12,340 nucleotides of DNA from a bacterium (lineage in GTDB: Bacteria > Vulcanimicrobiota > Xenobia > Xenobiales > Xenobiaceae): assembly GCA_017444045.1 (NCBI GenBank), contig JAFSXO010000340.1, positions 1-12,340 of the forward strand. The letters run 5' to 3'. Made by a program: the position numbers and the translations under genes. Below the pieces are notes generated by a model. That model searched no databases, was not told the DNA's origin, and saw only the letters and a list, made by a program, of their open reading frames with translations. Below, piece after piece: positions 1-6,911 of the stretch; position 1 is the first letter of the stretch, and each line of letters starts with the position of its first letter.

Positions 1-91
1 AAGGCACATCTGAGCGAAGCGAAGCAGTGCCGGCGCGGAAGCTAGTGTAGCGCGAATATGTGCACGAAACACTAACTAAATGGCATTGGAC
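1..91. repeat. 91-bp direct repeat, copy 1
   Basis: This stretch aligns without gaps to 245-335. The first 43 bases are identical and the rest diverges by substitutions only. It contains GGCAC and GTGCC arms (about 3-7 and 28-32) around a GCGAA-rich spacer, so it could form a small hairpin. The copy begins at the window edge and may extend further left. Its last bases (TAAATGGCATTGGAC) resemble one arm of the hairpins at 3287-3323 and 11511-11543. Function unknown; an extragenic repeat is the simplest reading. Confidence 0.85.
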
Positions 92-244
92 GCTCTTGAA
101 TTAGAAGGAACATACTAGCAAAGTTCGTAGTTTTATTGCTCAATTTTATCGTTGTGCGGTCGCTTAACTAACAGGCTTAAGATGGGATGGGCAGTATTGT
201 TCATGGCTATCGTGCGCAGATATAGCGCGTAACCAGTTCCGAGC

Positions 245-335
245 AAGGCACATCTGAGCGAAGCGAAGCAGTGCCGGCGCGGAAGCTGGTGCAGCGCTAA
301 TTTGTAAGCAAAAAACTAATTAAATAGTATTGGAC
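245..335. repeat. 91-bp direct repeat, copy 2
   Basis: This is the second copy of the repeat at 1-91, 244 bp downstream and in the same orientation, with the same length and no indels. It ends about 60 bp before the rapA start, so the rapA promoter probably lies inside or just after it. The 153 bp between the copies (92-244) is AT-rich and contains no ORF or RNA gene that I can recognise. Confidence 0.85.
302..330 (+). promoter_or_regulatory. Candidate sigma-70 promoter for rapA
   Basis: TTGTAA (302-307) and TAGTAT (325-330) are separated by 17 bp, and each matches four of six consensus bases. The pair lies about 65 bp before the preferred rapA start. The equivalent positions in repeat copy 1 read ATGTGC and TGGCAT, so the promoter-like sequence is specific to copy 2. 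This is a weak motif match only. Confidence 0.3.
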
Positions 336-393
336 AAATAGGGGGGCAGCCTTGGCTAGGCTAAGAGCTGCAAACAGGAGTTTTGGTGGAATC

Positions 394-3108
394 ATGCCAT
401 TGCAGATAGGTCAGAGAGTAGTATGCGAGGCTGAGCTTGGCCTGGGCTTGGGAGAAATTGTCGCCATCGGGCATGGAGGCATCGCCGATATTCGTTTTGC
501 TGCCGTGGGCCAAAACCGCAGATATCGCCTCGATACAGCTCCTCTGCGCCGCGTGGTTTTGCATGTCGGCCAGCTGGCTAATTGCCAGGACGGCAGCAGT
601 CTGCGCGTGGAGAGCCTGCGCGAAGAAGACGGGCTGCTCTATTATCAAGGCCAAGGCAAAGAGATCTGCGAGAAGGATCTGGAGAGCAGGCTCCCGCTGG
701 CCAGCCCTGTAGATCGTCTGCGCGCCCAGAATTTAGGCGTAAGCGATGAGCTGGAACTTCACATCGCGGCCTGGAAGGTGCGCACCGCCATGCTCGGCGG
801 CAATATACGCGGCCTGTGCGGTTCGCGCGTAGGCCTGCTTGACCATCAGCTTTATGTAGCCCATCGCGTGTCGCGCCTGGCCTTTCCCCGCGTGCTTCTG
901 GCCGATCAGGTAGGCTTGGGCAAGACCATTGAAGCAGGGATGATATTCAGCGCTCTGCGCTCGCTAGGGCGGGCTGACCGAGTGCTGATCGTTGTGCCCG
1001 ACAGCCTAGTACACCAATGGCTGGCGGAAATGGTGCGCCGCTTTAACGAGCTGTTTCGCCTTATCGGCCAAGAAGCGGCTGATGACGATGAGCCCTTCCA
1101 CCTAAATTCTCGCTGTCTTACTACCTGGGGTGCCCTTAAATGCGGACTTTTCCGCGAGGCCTGCAGCTGTGATTGGGATCTGGTGATCATCGACGAGGCG
1201 CATCACCTGCGCGATGGCCAGTTTGCCCATATGGTAGCCTCTATGCTGGCCAAGAGAACCCATGGCCTGCTGCTGCTCACGGGAACCCCAGCCCGCAATG
1301 GCGCTCAGAGCGAGTTTACCCTGTTAAATCTGGTAGATGCCAAGCGCTATAACGATTTTGCCGCTTATAGCGCCCAGCGCACGGAGCTGCACCGGGTTTC
1401 CGAGGTGGCCAAAGCCCTGCACGAGGCGGGAGAGAATTACGACGGAGATGCGCACGATGAACTGCTGGATCAGCTGAAGTCGCTGTTCCCCCATGATGAA
1501 GGCCTGTCCGCTATTATCAGCCGCTTCCGCTCTGGTGATGCGATAGCGTATGGGGAGCTTATTGACGCGCTTATCGACCGCCATGGCCCCGGCCGGGTTA
1601 TTTTCCGCAACCGCCGCGAGCGTTTGCAAAAGCTTTTCCCGGGGCGCCATGTTGAGCTGGTGCCGCTTCATGTGCGCAAAAATAATGTCGACAAAGTCGT
1701 CGACCCGCGCCTGCAGTGGATAGTTAGTTTTCTCAAAAAGCATCCCCAGGAAAAGCTGGTAGTAATATCCAGCAAGGCAGAAGTTGTGGTGGCCCTGCAG
1801 AAGCAGCTGCGCCAGAATTGGAATATCGACAGCGCTGTGTTTTACGAGAGCCTGCCCTTGGTGGAGCGCGATCGCCAGGCGGTCTGGTTTTCCGCGGCCG
1901 ACGGGGCGCAGGTTTTGCTGTGCAGCGAGATCGGCAGTGAGGGCCGGAATTTTCAGTTTGCGCATAATTTGGCCTTTTGGGATGTGCCCATTCCGCCCGA
2001 CATAGTTGAGCAGCGCATAGGGCGCCTAGACCGTTTGGGGCAGCGGCATGTAGTTAATGTTTATGTTCTGTATCTGCAGGATACGGCTGTAGAGTATTTA
2101 TTGCGCTGGCACATGGCTATGGGCTCGTTCGATGGCCCCGTGGAGAACGCCAGCGAAATAATCGCTCGGGTGCATCTGCGTGACTGCCTGAATGAGGAAG
2201 ACTTCCCCGCTATGCTCGCTGAATCGCAGAGGCTGCTGTGCCGCTACAAAGAGCAGGCCCGCGAAAATATCGATTATTTAGTCGATCTCAACTCTTATAA
2301 CGAAAAGCTCGGAGCGGATCTGCATCGCGAGGTCTTAGAGGCTGAGAAGGTTTGCGATCTTCCGGTGTTTATAACGCGCCTGCTGGAGGTGTTTGGGGTA
2401 ACCTTTTCGGAGACCAGAAGACCAGGTGTCTTTGTCTTGCAGGCCGATTTGATGCGGCATCTGGATCAGCTAGTGGGCTGGCGTCCGGATATGGTGGCCA
2501 CGTTCGATCGCGGTTTGGCGGTCATGTATGAGGATGTGGAATACCTGACCCCCGATCATCCGCTTGTGCTGAGCGCTATATCTGCCCTGCTGGATGGGGC
2601 GTCTGGATGTGCTTCTGCGCTGCGCTGGCAGGGGGCAGCCGCTCCTGGGCTGCTGATGCAGTGCCTTTATGTTTTTGAGGCCGCCGGTCCGCAGGCTTTG
2701 GAGCTATATCGCTATATGCCGCCCATAACGGAGATGATCACGGTCGATGTCAATGGGAATCCCTTTGAGGGCTCCCTGCCCGATACTCGAACCATGCGGG
2801 AGATGAATGCCGATCTGCTCGGTATGCTGCTTTCTAAGCTCAGCTCACGCCTGGATCGGCTGGCTGAGGTGGCGGCCAAGCTGGCCATGGATCGCCTGGA
2901 AGAACGCCGCAGGGAGTACCAGGAGACCGCTGAGCGCCAGCTGCAGGAGGAATATGTGCGCCTGCTGGAGCTGCAAAGGGTAAACTGTATGGTCAGCCAG
3001 GCTGAAGTAGATCAGTTCGCCGCTAAAAAGTCGGCTGTACTGCAGGCGTTGCAGCAGGCGAAGCTGCGCCTTGACGGAGTGCGTTTGGTGCTGATGGAGT
3101 CTCATTAA
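394..3108 (+). CDS. rapA: RNA polymerase-associated SNF2-family ATPase RapA
   Basis: RapA is a Swi2/Snf2 translocase that binds RNA polymerase and helps recycle it after transcription. The start was set at the ATG at 394 because MPLQIGQRVV matches the E. coli RapA N-terminus (MPFTLGQRW); the frame stays open to a TTG at 352, which would add 14 unrelated residues. From this ATG the protein has 904 residues. Visible motifs are Walker A ADQVGLGKT (170-178), DEAH (267-270), TGTP (296-299), SEIGSEGRNFQF (about 511-522) and motif VI EQRIGRLDRLGQ (539-550). It is about 60 residues shorter than E. coli RapA (968), mostly because the linker between the two helicase lobes (near 426-436) is short. Motif I has Gln172 where the family normally has Glu. 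The C-terminus is helical and charged. It appears monocistronic: a repeat starts two bases after the stop. Confidence 0.95.
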   Translation: MPLQIGQRVVCEAELGLGLGEIVAIGHGGIADIRFAAVGQNRRYRLDTAPLRRVVLHVGQLANCQDGSSLRVESLREEDGLLYYQGQGKEICEKDLESRLPLASPVDRLRAQNLGVSDELELHIAAWKVRTAMLGGNIRGLCGSRVGLLDHQLYVAHRVSRLAFPRVLLADQVGLGKTIEAGMIFSALRSLGRADRVLIVVPDSLVHQWLAEMVRRFNELFRLIGQEAADDDEPFHLNSRCLTTWGALKCGLFREACSCDWDLVIIDEAHHLRDGQFAHMVASMLAKRTHGLLLLTGTPARNGAQSEFTLLNLVDAKRYNDFAAYSAQRTELHRVSEVAKALHEAGENYDGDAHDELLDQLKSLFPHDEGLSAIISRFRSGDAIAYGELIDALIDRHGPGRVIFRNRRERLQKLFPGRHVELVPLHVRKNNVDKVVDPRLQWIVSFLKKHPQEKLVVISSKAEVVVALQKQLRQNWNIDSAVFYESLPLVERDRQAVWFSAADGAQVLLCSEIGSEGRNFQFAHNLAFWDVPIPPDIVEQRIGRLDRLGQRHVVNVYVLYLQDTAVEYLLRWHMAMGSFDGPVENASEIIARVHLRDCLNEEDFPAMLAESQRLLCRYKEQARENIDYLVDLNSYNEKLGADLHREVLEAEKVCDLPVFITRLLEVFGVTFSETRRPGVFVLQADLMRHLDQLVGWRPDMVATFDRGLAVMYEDVEYLTPDHPLVLSAISALLDGASGCASALRWQGAAAPGLLMQCLYVFEAAGPQALELYRYMPPITEMITVDVNGNPFEGSLPDTRTMREMNADLLGMLLSKLSSRLDRLAEVAAKLAMDRLEERRREYQETAERQLQEEYVRLLELQRVNCMVSQAEVDQFAAKKSAVLQALQQAKLRLDGVRLVLMESH

Positions 3109-3109
3109 C

Positions 3110-3195
3110 TTAAGCAATGGCCAATAGATCCCCATTATAACTCCCCCTAAAGGATGGCAGGGGGAGATGTCGCGACTGCGACAGTGGGGGTGGCC
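3110..3195. repeat. Y-shaped palindromic extragenic repeat, copy R1
   Basis: This element shares 57 of 58 bases with 9499-9556, followed by a similar second hairpin. Arms visible: CTCCCCCT (3141-3148) with AGGGGGAG (3159-3166), and TGTCGC (3168-3173) with GCGACA (3178-3183). An outer stem can form from GGCCA (3119-3123) and CCCC (3130-3133) with GGGG (within 3186-3190) and TGGCC (3191-3195). The folded form would be a closing stem with two hairpin arms. It starts two bases after the rapA stop. There is no T-tract, so it is not a standard intrinsic terminator. It resembles the small non-coding palindromic repeats (REP- or MITE-like) found between genes in many bacteria; no transposase is present. 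Confidence 0.85.
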
Positions 3196-3245
3196 ACAGC
3201 TGGCGGAAGAATCGAAGTTTAACGCATGTTGTGTGCTAACTTGTA

Positions 3246-3276
3246 CGCTAACATACAACGCAGCGCTAACGCACAT
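3246..3276. repeat. GCTAAC-containing dispersed repeat, copy 1
   Basis: This 31-bp sequence matches 6871-6901 at 28 of 31 positions without gaps. It contains GCTAAC twice, 18 bp apart (3247-3252 and 3265-3270). A third GCTAAC lies just upstream at 3235-3240. Flanking GTTGTGTG (3229-3236) and CATACAAC (3252-3259) can pair across it. It lies in the gap before the glycosyltransferase gene. Function unknown. Confidence 0.6.
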
Positions 3277-3286
3277 GAATTTTCTG

Positions 3287-3323
3287 ACCCAATGCCATGA
3301 ACCTTAAGTTAATGGCATTGGGT
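3287..3323. repeat. Hairpin element, copy A (12-bp stem)
   Basis: ACCCAATGCCAT (3287-3298) is the exact reverse complement of ATGGCATTGGGT (3312-3323), separated by a 13-base loop, GAACCTTAAGTTA. Nearly the same stem and loop recur at 11511-11543. There is no following T-run, so it is not an intrinsic terminator. It ends six bases before the GGAGG of the next gene, so in mRNA it would sit directly against the ribosome binding site. Confidence 0.8.
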
Positions 3324-3329
3324 GCTGAT

Positions 3330-3334
3330 GGAGG
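3330..3334 (+). promoter_or_regulatory. Ribosome binding site supporting a TTG start
   Basis: A perfect GGAGG ends six bases before the TTG at 3341. This decides the start of the glycosyltransferase, since no ATG is suitably placed and the N-terminal membrane helix begins within ten residues of this TTG. Confidence 0.75.
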
Positions 3335-3340
3335 TGTAGC

Positions 3341-5245
3341 TTGTCTCGTGTCGCTCTGGCGCAGCATTTGCGTACTTTAATAGTGGGCGGCCTGTTGGCG
3401 TGTATTATTTTGGCTGCGGTAATGCTGCGGGCCTCTGATTTGGGCAGAAACTATCTTGAAGCCAACGAAGGTGGAACCTTCTTTCTGTCCATGGCTCCCC
3501 TGGACAAGTATTTTGTGTGGGGCGGCACAGAATCGGATTTTACCGGCGCTGAATCGGAATGGAACGGCATTCTAGCTTATTACGGCCTGTTCCGCGGCGC
3601 TCAGCATTGGCTGGGCATGGACGAGTTTTCTCTGCGTTTTATTCCCATGGTCTGCGGTGTTCTGGGAATTGCTGCTATCTTTTTTTTGGGACGCCGCTGG
3701 GGAGGGGACAGCTGCGGGCTGCTGGCTGCACTTTGCTTGGCTCTGAATGCTGAGCATATCGATCTGTCGCGCTATTACCGTTTTAATTCTTTAAGCGTTC
3801 TGATAGCTATTCTGAGCACTTATGCGCTGGCGGTGGCCGTGCAGAAGCGAAAGCGCTGCTGGTGGTGGGTCTATTGGGTTAGCTCGGTTATGTGCCTGTG
3901 GAGCATGATGCTCAGCGCCTTTCTGCTGCCTGCGCATTGGCTTTATATTCTGCTGAGTGCCGAGACCGCTGGGGAGCGGAAGCGCCTGCTGCAGAGCGTG
4001 CTTATAGCGGGTCTGGCTATTTTGCCCTCGCGCTTCTTTGATGATAAGGCCTTGGCCCGCATATACTGGTATCCCCATTTATCCTGGGAGCGCTTTTCTG
4101 AGCTGTGGAGCGTGACGGTCAGCGTCTGGAACGAGCTGGCTGGGCAGGCGGTTTTTGCCTATCTGGTGCTGTATGCCTGCCTCCTGTTGGGCCTGGCTTT
4201 GTCTCTGCGGAGCTGGCTCGGCCTGGGCCGACGCTTTGCCGAGCGCATTGACTGCACAGCAGTGCTGGCAGGCTGGCGCTACTGGGAGCTTTTAGCCTGG
4301 CTGGGAGCTGGTGCTCTGGCCGTATTGCTTTTAAGCGCGTCAGCAGACAGCCTTTTCGGGCACGACACCACGCTGATGTATGACCAGGGCCTTAATAAGG
4401 CTATTAGCGGTCTGACCGATACTGATGCCTGGCGCAGGTTTGCCTTAGACTGGCACCAGCGCGGGGGCTGGCTGGCCTCGCTGCTGCTAGAGGCGGCTTT
4501 GCTGCATTGGCTTCTGGGATTGCTTCCCAGCGGCTGTCTTGACAGGCTGCAGAAACGCTGGCCGAAATACGACTGGAAGGCGGTCGCGGCGTGGGGGCGT
4601 TGCGTTGCGGATAGCTCGGAGTGGGCGTTGCCCTTGCTGTGGCTGCTGGTGCCGGGCTTGGGAATGTGCCTGTGTACTCTGCTGATAAAGCCTATTCTGC
4701 TTACACGCAATGTATGCTTTATTATACCGGCAGTGTCGCTGCTGATAGGCCTCGGCTTTGCCCGCTGCAATGCCGGGGGGAAGGTCGTAGCGTTGCTTTG
4801 TCTGTGGTTCGCCTGTCCGCAGCTTACCTATGGTACCTGTGAGCATCTCGATGCCGTCCCCGAAATGCTGAACGGCTGGTCGCCGCTTATTGAAGTAATC
4901 CATAAGGAAGCCCGTGATGGCGACTGCGTGATACTTAAGTCCGTAAACGGCCCTACGTATCGGTATTATGTGTATCTGGCCTCGCGGTATCGGCGCTTCC
5001 CTGCCGTAAAGGTTTGGCCGGAATTCGCCTGGAATGGCTCGCCATGCCCGATGGTGGCGTTTAGGTATGGACAGGAATTTGTCAGGCGCATTAGGCCGGA
5101 GCAGAGGCTGTGGGTGATCCACGATGAGCCCTGGTTCAGTATTATGCGTTTAAGTGATGAGGATCTTGAGGGCTTTTCCGTGAAAAAGCGCTGGTATTTC
5201 AGCTTTGGTATGCAGCTTACTGAGCTTCAGCGCGATGAGCGATAA
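3341..5245 (+). CDS. Integral-membrane glycosyltransferase, GT-C / PMT (ArnT-like) superfamily
   Basis: This 634-residue polytopic membrane protein has the hallmarks of the dolichyl/undecaprenyl-phosphate-sugar-dependent GT-C family (PMT_2, GT39/GT83-like). An N-terminal helix (about 11-30) is followed by an external loop with an acidic residue, Glu43, at the usual catalytic-base position (LEANEGG). Next come a WNGILAYYGLF segment (74-84) and the typical FSLRFIPMVCGVLGIAAIFFLGRRWGG (96-122, family-conserved R and G positions). SRYYRFNS (143-150) precedes further helices. About ten hydrophobic segments run to residue 480, then a soluble, probably periplasmic C-terminal domain of about 150 residues. 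Members transfer a sugar from a polyprenyl-phosphate carrier to lipid A, protein or polysaccharide; the acceptor cannot be read here. It starts with TTG behind GGAGG. It is isolated between repeats and the tRNA operon, so context does not suggest a pathway. Confidence 0.85.
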   Translation: MSRVALAQHLRTLIVGGLLACIILAAVMLRASDLGRNYLEANEGGTFFLSMAPLDKYFVWGGTESDFTGAESEWNGILAYYGLFRGAQHWLGMDEFSLRFIPMVCGVLGIAAIFFLGRRWGGDSCGLLAALCLALNAEHIDLSRYYRFNSLSVLIAILSTYALAVAVQKRKRCWWWVYWVSSVMCLWSMMLSAFLLPAHWLYILLSAETAGERKRLLQSVLIAGLAILPSRFFDDKALARIYWYPHLSWERFSELWSVTVSVWNELAGQAVFAYLVLYACLLLGLALSLRSWLGLGRRFAERIDCTAVLAGWRYWELLAWLGAGALAVLLLSASADSLFGHDTTLMYDQGLNKAISGLTDTDAWRRFALDWHQRGGWLASLLLEAALLHWLLGLLPSGCLDRLQKRWPKYDWKAVAAWGRCVADSSEWALPLLWLLVPGLGMCLCTLLIKPILLTRNVCFIIPAVSLLIGLGFARCNAGGKVVALLCLWFACPQLTYGTCEHLDAVPEMLNGWSPLIEVIHKEARDGDCVILKSVNGPTYRYYVYLASRYRRFPAVKVWPEFAWNGSPCPMVAFRYGQEFVRRIRPEQRLWVIHDEPWFSIMRLSDEDLEGFSVKKRWYFSFGMQLTELQRDER

Positions 5246-5264
5246 AAAAAAGTCTCTAAACCTC

Positions 5265-5293
5265 TTGACTATTCTGCTCTAAGCAATTATACT
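5265..5293 (+). promoter_or_regulatory. Sigma-70 promoter of the tRNA operon
   Basis: TTGACT (5265-5270) and TATACT (5288-5293) are each one base from consensus, with optimal 17-bp spacing, 24 bp before tRNA-Pro. The bases after the -10 include GCGCC (5299-5303) around the expected start site. A GC-rich discriminator of this kind is characteristic of stable-RNA promoters under stringent (ppGpp/DksA) control. The regulation is inferred from that motif. Confidence 0.9.
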
Positions 5294-5317
5294 GAATTGC
5301 GCCTGGAAGGGATGCTA

Positions 5318-5394
5318 CGGAGCGTAGCGCAGCCTGGTAGCGCACTTGCTTTGGGAGCAAGGGGTCGCCGGTTCGAATCCGGCCGCTCCGACCA
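5318..5394 (+). tRNA. tRNA-Pro (anticodon TGG)
   Basis: A 77-base cloverleaf. Acceptor arms CGGAGCG (5318-5324) and CGCTCCG (5384-5390) pair fully, with discriminator A and encoded CCA at 5392-5394. The anticodon stem CTTGC/GCAAG encloses TTTGGGA, giving anticodon TGG at 5352-5354. The T-loop is GTTCGAATCC. It closely resembles E. coli proM and is the first gene of a four-tRNA transcript. Confidence 0.97.
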
Positions 5395-5412
5395 GGGCAA
5401 GAACTAGATTTC

Positions 5413-5488
<76 letters not shown>

Positions 5489-5501
5489 AAATTTTATACA
5501 T

Positions 5502-5579
5502 GGTGGGTGTAGCTCAGTTGGTTAGAGCGCCGGTCTGTGGAACCGGAGGTCATGGGTTCAAATCCCATTACCCACCCCA
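5502..5579 (+). tRNA. tRNA-His (anticodon GTG)
   Basis: A 78-base cloverleaf including the extra 5' G(-1) at 5502 opposite C73 (5576), the identity element of histidine tRNA. Acceptor GTGGGTG (5503-5509) pairs with TACCCAC (5569-5575), with CCA at 5577-5579. The anticodon stem CCGGT/ACCGG encloses CTGTGGA, giving GTG at 5537-5539. It lies 13 bases after tRNA-Arg. Confidence 0.97.
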
Positions 5580-5582
5580 TAT

Positions 5583-5603
5583 ATCGCCAGCTTGACTGGC
5601 GAT
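5583..5603 (+). other. Hairpin between tRNA-His and tRNA-Lys
   Basis: ATCGCCAG (5583-5590) pairs perfectly with CTGGCGAT (5596-5603) around a five-base loop in the 30-base spacer between the two tRNAs. Only a short TATTTT follows, so it is at best a weak attenuator. It more likely serves as a processing landmark in the polycistronic tRNA precursor. The role is inferred; the stem is directly visible. Confidence 0.6.
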
Positions 5604-5609
5604 TATTTT

Positions 5610-5684
5610 GGGTCGTTAGCTCAGTGGTAGAGCATCTGACTTTTAATCAGGGGGCCGCGGGTTCGAGCCCCGCACGACCCACCA
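5610..5684 (+). tRNA. tRNA-Lys (anticodon TTT)
   Basis: A 75-base cloverleaf. Acceptor GGGTCGT (5610-5616) pairs with ACGACCC (5674-5680), with CCA at 5682-5684. The anticodon loop CTTTTAA gives anticodon TTT (5642-5644). The D-loop is one base shorter than in E. coli tRNA-Lys. It is the last gene of the cluster and is followed at once by the terminator. Confidence 0.96.
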
Positions 5685-5714
5685 AATGGATTGCTTCGGC
5701 AGTCCATTTTTTTT
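5685..5714 (+). terminator. Intrinsic terminator of the tRNA operon
   Basis: AATGGATTGC (5685-5694) and GCAGTCCATT (5699-5708) form a ten-pair stem with one T-G wobble, capped by a stable TTCG tetraloop, with eight T residues at 5707-5714. It begins on the base after the tRNA-Lys CCA end. Confidence 0.93.
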
Positions 5715-5793
5715 GCCTGTATGCGGGAATTGTTACAATTGTATCCGAAATTATTTTAATCTTTGTGTAGATTTTTTCTGAGGGAGCCTAGAT

Positions 5794-6876
5794 ATGCCAA
5801 CTGATGACAATAATTTCAAATCCTTCCCCTGCCACGGCTATGCTGTGCATAGTGCTACCTCGCCATTGGTTCCGTATAATTTTGAGCGCCGCGCTCTTAA
5901 TCCTAAAGATGTGCTCATCAGCATAGAGTACTGTGGAGTGTGCCATTCCGATATTCATCAGGCTCACAATGACTGGAGCTGCGGACGTTATCCCATGGTC
6001 CCCGGCCATGAGATAGTCGGCCTCGTTAAAGCTGTGGGCGAGCAGGTTACTAAGTTTGCCGTAGGCGAGCGCGTTGGGGTCGGATGTATGGTTGATTCCT
6101 GCCGCGCCTGCGATAACTGCCTAGCCGAAGAAGAGCAGTTCTGCCTTAAGCACATGGTTATGACCTACAACGATGTTGAGATGGATCTGAAGACGCCTAC
6201 ATACGGCGGATATTCGGACTGCATCGTCGTAGATGAGCATTTTGTTTTAAGAATGCCGGAAAATCTCGATCCAGCTTCGGCCGCACCGCTGCTCTGCGCT
6301 GGCATAACAACCTATTCTCCCCTGCGCCATTGGGGGGTAGGGCCCGGCTATCAGCTGGCTATTGTCGGACTGGGCGGCTTAGGGCATGTAGGCGTAAAAA
6401 TCGCCAGATCTATGGGCGCAGAGGTTACCGTGCTTTCCACCTCGCCGGAAAAGGCTTCCGATGCGGAGATGTTTGGGGCGCATCATTTTGTCGATACCGG
6501 CGATCCCTTGGCCTTGCCCAAGCTGCACGACTGTTTCGACGTGATCATTAATACAATGCCCGTAAACTTTAATTTGGATCTTTACCTCAACCTTCTTAAG
6601 GCCGATGGTGCCCTTATTAGCGTGGGCATGCCGGCGCAGATATTCTCGTTTAATCCCTTTAGCCTGCAGATGAAGCGACGCTCGCTGTGCGGCTCCTTTA
6701 TGGGCGGCATAGCCGAAACCCAGGAAATGCTGGACTATTGCGGCGAGCATAACATTACCGCTGAGGTCGAGCTGATACATCCAGACGACATCAACCAGGC
6801 CTGGGAGAATATCATAGCTAAGAAAGCCCGCTATCGCTACGTTATCGACTGCCATAAGATTGGTGAGCAGCGCTAA
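5794..6876 (+). CDS. Zinc-dependent NADP(H) alcohol/aldehyde dehydrogenase, YahK/CAD type
   Basis: This 360-residue medium-chain dehydrogenase belongs to the cinnamyl-alcohol-dehydrogenase branch and resembles E. coli YahK throughout (CGVCHSD, GHEIVG, PLLCAGITTYSPLRHW, ETQEMLDYC, KYRFVID-like end). Members reduce a broad range of aldehydes to alcohols in the cytoplasm. Catalytic-zinc ligands are Cys47, His72-Glu73 and Cys168; structural-zinc cysteines are 103, 106, 109 and 117. The Rossmann motif is GLGGLG (192-197). Ser-Thr-Ser at 215-217 after the second strand, instead of an acidic residue, points to NADP(H). The ATG at 5794 has AGGGAG seven bases upstream. The gene is alone, transcribed away from the tRNA terminator, and convergent with 6912-8843. 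An AT-rich stretch at 5730-5760 may hold its promoter, but no clear pair stands out. The stop codon lies inside a dispersed repeat. Confidence 0.93.
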   Translation: MPTDDNNFKSFPCHGYAVHSATSPLVPYNFERRALNPKDVLISIEYCGVCHSDIHQAHNDWSCGRYPMVPGHEIVGLVKAVGEQVTKFAVGERVGVGCMVDSCRACDNCLAEEEQFCLKHMVMTYNDVEMDLKTPTYGGYSDCIVVDEHFVLRMPENLDPASAAPLLCAGITTYSPLRHWGVGPGYQLAIVGLGGLGHVGVKIARSMGAEVTVLSTSPEKASDAEMFGAHHFVDTGDPLALPKLHDCFDVIINTMPVNFNLDLYLNLLKADGALISVGMPAQIFSFNPFSLQMKRRSLCGSFMGGIAETQEMLDYCGEHNITAEVELIHPDDINQAWENIIAKKARYRYVIDCHKIGEQR

Positions 6877-6901
6877 CATAAAGCGCAGCGCTAACGCAAA
6901 T
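6871..6901. repeat. GCTAAC-containing dispersed repeat, copy 2
   Basis: It matches 3246-3276 at 28 of 31 positions, with the same two GCTAAC words 18 bp apart (6872-6877 and 6890-6895). It includes the last sense codon and the TAA of the dehydrogenase gene and fills most of the 35-bp gap to the convergent gene. AGCGC-A-GCGCT (6882-6892) is palindromic. No T-run is present, so it is not a normal terminator. Confidence 0.6.
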
Positions 6902-6911
6902 ATGCGGCAAA

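Noticed and set aside
1..335. CRISPR array
   Set aside because: There are only two copies, too long, diverged and widely spaced, with no cas genes nearby.
352..393. Upstream TTG start for rapA
   Set aside because: The extra 14 residues have no counterpart in RapA, while the ATG at 394 begins exactly where the family N-terminus begins.
1324..1965. 213-codon ORF on the - strand inside rapA
   Set aside because: The opposite strand encodes conserved SNF2 helicase sequence throughout; the antisense translation has no recognisable domain.
3141..3190. Intrinsic terminator for rapA
   Set aside because: Strong G/C stems are present but no T-run follows, and the whole sequence is a repeated element, so terminator identity is not supported.
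4487..5122. 211-codon ORF on the - strand inside the glycosyltransferase gene
   Set aside because: It is antisense to the conserved membrane protein, with low-complexity composition and no start context.
5537..5770. 77-codon ORF on the + strand
   Set aside because: It runs through tRNA-His, tRNA-Lys and the terminator, a common spurious reading of tRNA sequence with no ribosome binding site.
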